DNA of 64,000 bases, from assembly GCA_015057525.1 (NCBI GenBank), contig SVEE01000005.1:93510-157509 (forward strand), in the 5' to 3' direction. Numbering within the stretch: position 1 is the stretch's first letter; each line of letters starts with the position of its first letter. Under the pieces are notes generated by a model. That model was not told the DNA's origin. It saw only the letters and a list, made by a program, of their open reading frames with translations, and ran no database searches. Both the position numbers and the translations under genes were made by a program. Source of the DNA: Lachnospiraceae bacterium (GTDB lineage: Bacteria > Bacillota > Clostridia > Lachnospirales > Lachnospiraceae). This document shows positions 60,146-64,000 of this stretch, piece after piece.

Positions 60146-62041
60146 TTAACCTTTTAAAAATTCATCATCATTCTCATCTCTTAAAATATACTTTTTCATT
60201 AGTGTTTTCTGTTTTCTTCTACAAACATTTGAAATTGTTCCACTTGCTTTTTCATAATCCAATCCTAAATATTCGCAAACATCTTTAACACTTTCAAAAC
60301 TATCAATAAATGTAAGAGATTTTGCATCATACATATTAATTTTTCGTTTCCCTTTTTGTACTCTGTAGCATTCTGGGCATCCTCTTCCATTTACCCTATT
60401 GCAAACTTTTGCTTGCCATTCATGACCCAAATCGCATTTCCACCACATCTTTTTGTTACTATGTGCGGTAACCTGCGTAGGATATACTTCTCCGTTTTTT
60501 TCATAATTCCAAAACTTAGCAACATCAGGGTATATAGTAGACAGATCATTAAATCCCTCTAACACTTTTTTCCCCGAACATATAGGGCATCCCTCTCCAG
60601 CAATTCTTTTTCTCAATACTTTCGAATAACTATGTCCTTTTTCACATACCCAATATATTACGCTTTCACCACCAGCATATACTTCATTTGGTTTTACTTC
60701 GTTTTTATCATAATCCCAATATTTAAGTAATTCGGGATATTTTGTTGCCAAATCATTGATATCTTTTTTTAATATAACATGATGTTTTGCGCACACACTA
60801 CCTTGTGCAATTCTACTTGGCAACGCTAAATATGACTTATTACATAGTTTGCATTTCCAATAGAATCGCTGACCTGTACCAAGCGAAACCATATCTGGTG
60901 TAATAGTTCCATTCTTATCATAATCCCACCTACTTATCAAATCAGGCCTCACACTAGCAATACTATTATCTTTTCTCAATGCAATATATTGATTTTTAAT
61001 TGCAATAGCATCTCGTGCACAATTTACATCTATTTCTTCATTAACCTCTAAAGTTTTAAATATTTCTTTAACAAGCGTATTCAAATCATCAAAAGAAGTT
61101 CTTTCATGAATATAAAAATCTGCTTGTTTCTTCTCTTCATAACATTTGTACTCCTCTACAATAAACAAAGAAATACCTACTGATTCAAAATACTTTTTCT
61201 TAATAGAATCTTTGTCTTTCTTATTTTTGTGAGAATAATTACCATTATACTCTATTCCAATATTTCTTGATGGAATAAACACATCTATTTCCCGTCCATT
61301 ATATTTATATCTATTAACAGCATCAGGATATTTTTGTTTCAAGTAGTATAAAATTACCTGCTCTGGAAACGATGTTTGACTTTGCTTAGCGCAAATTGGG
61401 CATCCCTGCCTATTGCTTCGTTGTTTTACGGACATCAAATAATCATCATGCCCTAAAGGGCAAACCCAATAAACTTTTTTACTTGAATACTCTGTAATTT
61501 CAGTTGGTTTTATATTATTTTTTTTGCTCCATTCGATAGCTAAGTCAGGTGATTTTGATTGTAAGTCATTATAACCTACTAGAACTTTTTGATTTGAACA
61601 ATAGGGGCACCCCGAACCTCTTAGCGCACGATTGCATATATATGACTCATATTCACCTCCACACTTTTGACATTTCCACTTTACTTTCACATTAGAACCT
61701 GCTACACAAGTATATGGAGTAAACTTCGGATTATCACTACTAATCCATTCTAATAGTAAGTCAGGATGTGTATCTGCCAAAACTGCCTTTCCTTTAATAT
61801 ATCTCTCTCGAGAAATTGAATTTTTCCATTCATCGAAGCATTGTAGACAACCGCGTTCTCCTTTAGCTCTTGCTCGTATTTCTTGTTTAAATCTCACATT
61901 ATGTATTTCACATATCCAATACGCATATTTATGGGAACCTATCGTTATTTTCTTTGGATCATTTCCTTCAGAATTATTTTTATCCCAATCCCATTCCACC
62001 ATCATTTTAGCATTATCGATTACATATTTCTTTTCTGTCAT
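60146..62041 (-). CDS. Multi-zinc-ribbon (treble-clef) protein with internal PD-(D/E)XK-like endonuclease core and NUMOD1-like C-terminus
   Basis: 631 aa; six W.C..(G)H/C...R..G.GCP.C-type units; SFPEQVILYYLKQKYPDAVNRYKYNGREIDVFIPSRNIGIEYNGNYSH core; tail INMYDAKSLTFIDSFESVKDVCEYLGLDYEKASGTISNVCRRKQKTLMKKYIL. Confidence 0.75.
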   Translation of the reverse strand: MTEKKYVIDNAKMMVEWDWDKNNSEGNDPKKITIGSHKYAYWICEIHNVRFKQEIRARAKGERGCLQCFDEWKNSISRERYIKGKAVLADTHPDLLLEWISSDNPKFTPYTCVAGSNVKVKWKCQKCGGEYESYICNRALRGSGCPYCSNQKVLVGYNDLQSKSPDLAIEWSKKNNIKPTEITEYSSKKVYWVCPLGHDDYLMSVKQRSNRQGCPICAKQSQTSFPEQVILYYLKQKYPDAVNRYKYNGREIDVFIPSRNIGIEYNGNYSHKNKKDKDSIKKKYFESVGISLFIVEEYKCYEEKKQADFYIHERTSFDDLNTLVKEIFKTLEVNEEIDVNCARDAIAIKNQYIALRKDNSIASVRPDLISRWDYDKNGTITPDMVSLGTGQRFYWKCKLCNKSYLALPSRIAQGSVCAKHHVILKKDINDLATKYPELLKYWDYDKNEVKPNEVYAGGESVIYWVCEKGHSYSKVLRKRIAGEGCPICSGKKVLEGFNDLSTIYPDVAKFWNYEKNGEVYPTQVTAHSNKKMWWKCDLGHEWQAKVCNRVNGRGCPECYRVQKGKRKINMYDAKSLTFIDSFESVKDVCEYLGLDYEKASGTISNVCRRKQKTLMKKYILRDENDDEFLKG

Positions 62042-62337
62042 AATCTAATCACCTGATTTTTCGTTTGAATACTGTTTAATTCAATAGTTGAATATAATGC
62101 ATCATTAGTTACATTAACATTATAGTTAATTATAATTTTATCAGTTTGAAAATCAACATACAACACATATATTATAAACTATTATAGTAGTACACCAAGT
62201 CTTAGGGCACTTTTCGGGCACTTATTTCACTACAATTTTTATTATTAAATTATTATGTCTCTGGTCGTGGGCAGGACTTCCTTTTCCGTCAACCCATCGT
62301 AAAATTCGCTGTTTTTCTATGTTCCACAGCTTCAACT

Positions 62338-62790
62338 CCTGTTACCCGCATCTTAAGGCAATCATTTTAAATGGTTGCTTTTTTTTAGTTTTACATCTAG
62401 GAAGTCCTTGGGGAGTCTTTGAATATAATGAATTTCTGAATTTTGCGCGAGCAATGAGCCATGCGCAGATGAGCCGAATATGACTGTCAGGAGCTTGCAC
62501 ATGATCAGGCATATTTGAGCGAAGATGCATACGGCGAACGCCGCGACAACGAACAAGCGCAAGCTTGTGAGTGTCAGCATGGCATAGCAGGGCAAGGAGT
62601 TCCAGCAAATATTCTTCCCCAATTTGGGGCACTTCTTGGGCACCTCGACACTTCCACTACTCTACCATTACTTTATAATAGGAAGAAACTCATTATCTAA
62701 TATATCGTGTAGAATGCGAAAAGCAGAGTTGTTAGCTCTGCTCTTAATCGTAAATTTCAAGTATTCAATAATTCAGTAAACTGAAATTTT
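62338..62790. repeat. Island direct repeat, copy 2 (interrupted by structured element copy 2)
   Basis: Near-identical to 57721..58049 on both sides of a ~150-nt insertion (about 62443..62587). Confidence 0.85.
62443..62587 (+). other. Structured repeat element, copy 2 (three hairpins)
   Basis: AATATGACTGTCA-GGAGCTTGCACA-TGATCAGGCATATT; CGGCGAACGCCG; ACAAGCGCAAGCTTGT. Confidence 0.6.
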
Positions 62791-62807
62791 ACTTTGCTCC
62801 TGCAATC

Positions 62808-63917
62808 TTAAAATTCTTCTACAAATTCCTCAAACTCAAACATATCCATGTCTTCTATGACAATCGTTTCAGAACCTGTCTCTGTCGGATACACAATTTC
62901 AAAAGTATTCGTTTCGGCTATATAATTTTCTTGAATATAAGAAGAACCTCTATTGGTGATACCGGGAAACATTGTCTCATCCCACAAATCATAAGAAAGC
63001 TTCCCTTTTTCTATTACACCATCGCGATTACGGAAAATGTTAACTCTCTCCGCTCCGGTACCAGCCATGCAATTACATATCAATTCACTTATTCCATCCC
63101 CATCCAAATCTCTGCTATATACTTCCGGTTCCGGCACAGCATAACCATATACTTGTGCAATACATTTCTCTACACCATCTACTTCTACATAATATTTTTG
63201 AATAATAAATCCTGGCATGGTTTGCTCCACCGTAACATAATAATCACTATAGCCTAAAACCTCAGTAAAATTGTGTTCACCATTGGAAGTACTTTCAAGA
63301 TTCTCCTCATTTGCACCCAATACAGCCTGTAATATCTCATAAATGCATTCTTTGTCATTGGAATAAGTTTTTAACTCATAAAAAACATTCTGATATTCAA
63401 AGACCGCATAATATGTTAACTCAAACTCTGGCGTGGTTTCACCCTGATAAATCTGTATGGTAGTATCTCCATATTGAATTGTATCAATCGCCTTTTCTCC
63501 GTTGGCGGTAAAGGTTTCTCCATTAAAAGCACAATTCAGTGTCATGTCGTAATCTTCATAACTGGCTGAAATGGACAATGTTTTCCACTCGTCACTGCTC
63601 AGTGGCAAATCATTTCCAGTATAGCACAACAGAATATTCGTATCACTTGCATCTTCATAAGATATCTTTTCAGCAAGAAGTTCTCCATCATAAGCAGCCA
63701 AGACCTCGTCCATATTCGTGGTATAATATTTCTCTTCAACGGGTGCTTGCATAAAACGAGATACTCCCCATCCACCAATTAACAAAAGACACAGGCAAGC
63801 CGCTACAATAATCGGACTAAACTTAAATTTATGAATTTTCACATTTTGAGGAGATGCTTCATCTATATATTTCTCATCTACATTATTGAATAATTCCAAT
63901 ATTCTTTTTTCACTCAT
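62808..63917 (-). CDS. Anti-sigma-factor-like membrane protein
   Basis: 369 aa; short cytoplasmic N-terminus, single TM FSPIIVAACLCLLLIGGWGVSRF, large extracytoplasmic region; start overlaps the upstream sigma-like stop (ATGA). Confidence 0.6.
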   Translation of the reverse strand: MSEKRILELFNNVDEKYIDEASPQNVKIHKFKFSPIIVAACLCLLLIGGWGVSRFMQAPVEEKYYTTNMDEVLAAYDGELLAEKISYEDASDTNILLCYTGNDLPLSSDEWKTLSISASYEDYDMTLNCAFNGETFTANGEKAIDTIQYGDTTIQIYQGETTPEFELTYYAVFEYQNVFYELKTYSNDKECIYEILQAVLGANEENLESTSNGEHNFTEVLGYSDYYVTVEQTMPGFIIQKYYVEVDGVEKCIAQVYGYAVPEPEVYSRDLDGDGISELICNCMAGTGAERVNIFRNRDGVIEKGKLSYDLWDETMFPGITNRGSSYIQENYIAETNTFEIVYPTETGSETIVIEDMDMFEFEEFVEEF

Positions 63918-64000
63918 ACAGATATTCCTTCCTTTTCTAAATATACTCGAAAATCATTTCTCAACCGCATCAACATCATTTTTACTTTACTTTCACTCAT
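63914..64000 (-). CDS. RNA polymerase sigma factor, C-terminal end (truncated by window edge)
   Basis: Manual translation ...MSESKVKMMLMRLRNDFRVYLEKEGISV*, typical of ECF sigma region 4 C-termini. Confidence 0.65.
   Translation of the reverse strand: MSESKVKMMLMRLRNDFRVYLEKEGISV

Larger units (their letters stand above)
57570..62351. mobile_element. tRNA-Leu-associated genomic island (decayed integrative element)
   Basis: 21-bp tRNA 3' end TTCAACTCCTGTTACCCGCAT at 57570-57590 is repeated exactly at 62331-62351; truncated tyrosine recombinase inside; long flanking direct repeats. Confidence 0.7.

Noticed and set aside
62342-62643. Minus-strand ORFs 62342..62632 and 62362..62643
   Set aside because: Lie across the direct repeat and structured element; two overlapping frames with no domain or RBS, better explained as non-coding.

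Overview
AT-rich Firmicutes chromosomal segment, Lachnospiraceae-like by gene content (inference from families, no search run). Positions 1-56 kb are mostly conserved core genes on the minus strand: prfA-prmC, DUF1385, rpmE, rho, engB, clpX, tig, an alpha/beta-type SASP, luxS-mtnN, a complete butyryl-CoA operon (thl-crt-hbd-bcd-etfB-etfA), a YgiQ-type radical SAM protein, an MreB paralogue, thyA-folA, queH, an NfnAB-like pair and ispF. Among them are two large SPKTG-anchored surface proteins, a lipase with RTX-like repeats, and an unusual cluster made of a YbjQ/zinc-ribbon protein, a TPR plus hyperacidic repeat protein, and a giant coiled-coil protein with a degenerate AAA+-like C-terminus. 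A tRNA cluster (Met and Val on minus; Pro, Gly, Arg, His, Gln, Lys, Leu on plus) leads into an accessory region from about 57.3 kb. There the 3' end of tRNA-Leu is duplicated at about 62.34 kb, bounding a ~4.8 kb island. The island carries a truncated tyrosine recombinase, an alpha/beta hydrolase, a GNAT, and a 631-aa protein with six zinc-ribbon units, an internal PD-(D/E)XK-like nuclease core and a NUMOD1-like tail. Two copies of a ~125-150 nt structured repeat with apparently compensatory stems flank the island, one with an empty-site counterpart in the same window. The window ends in a sigma/anti-sigma-like pair.
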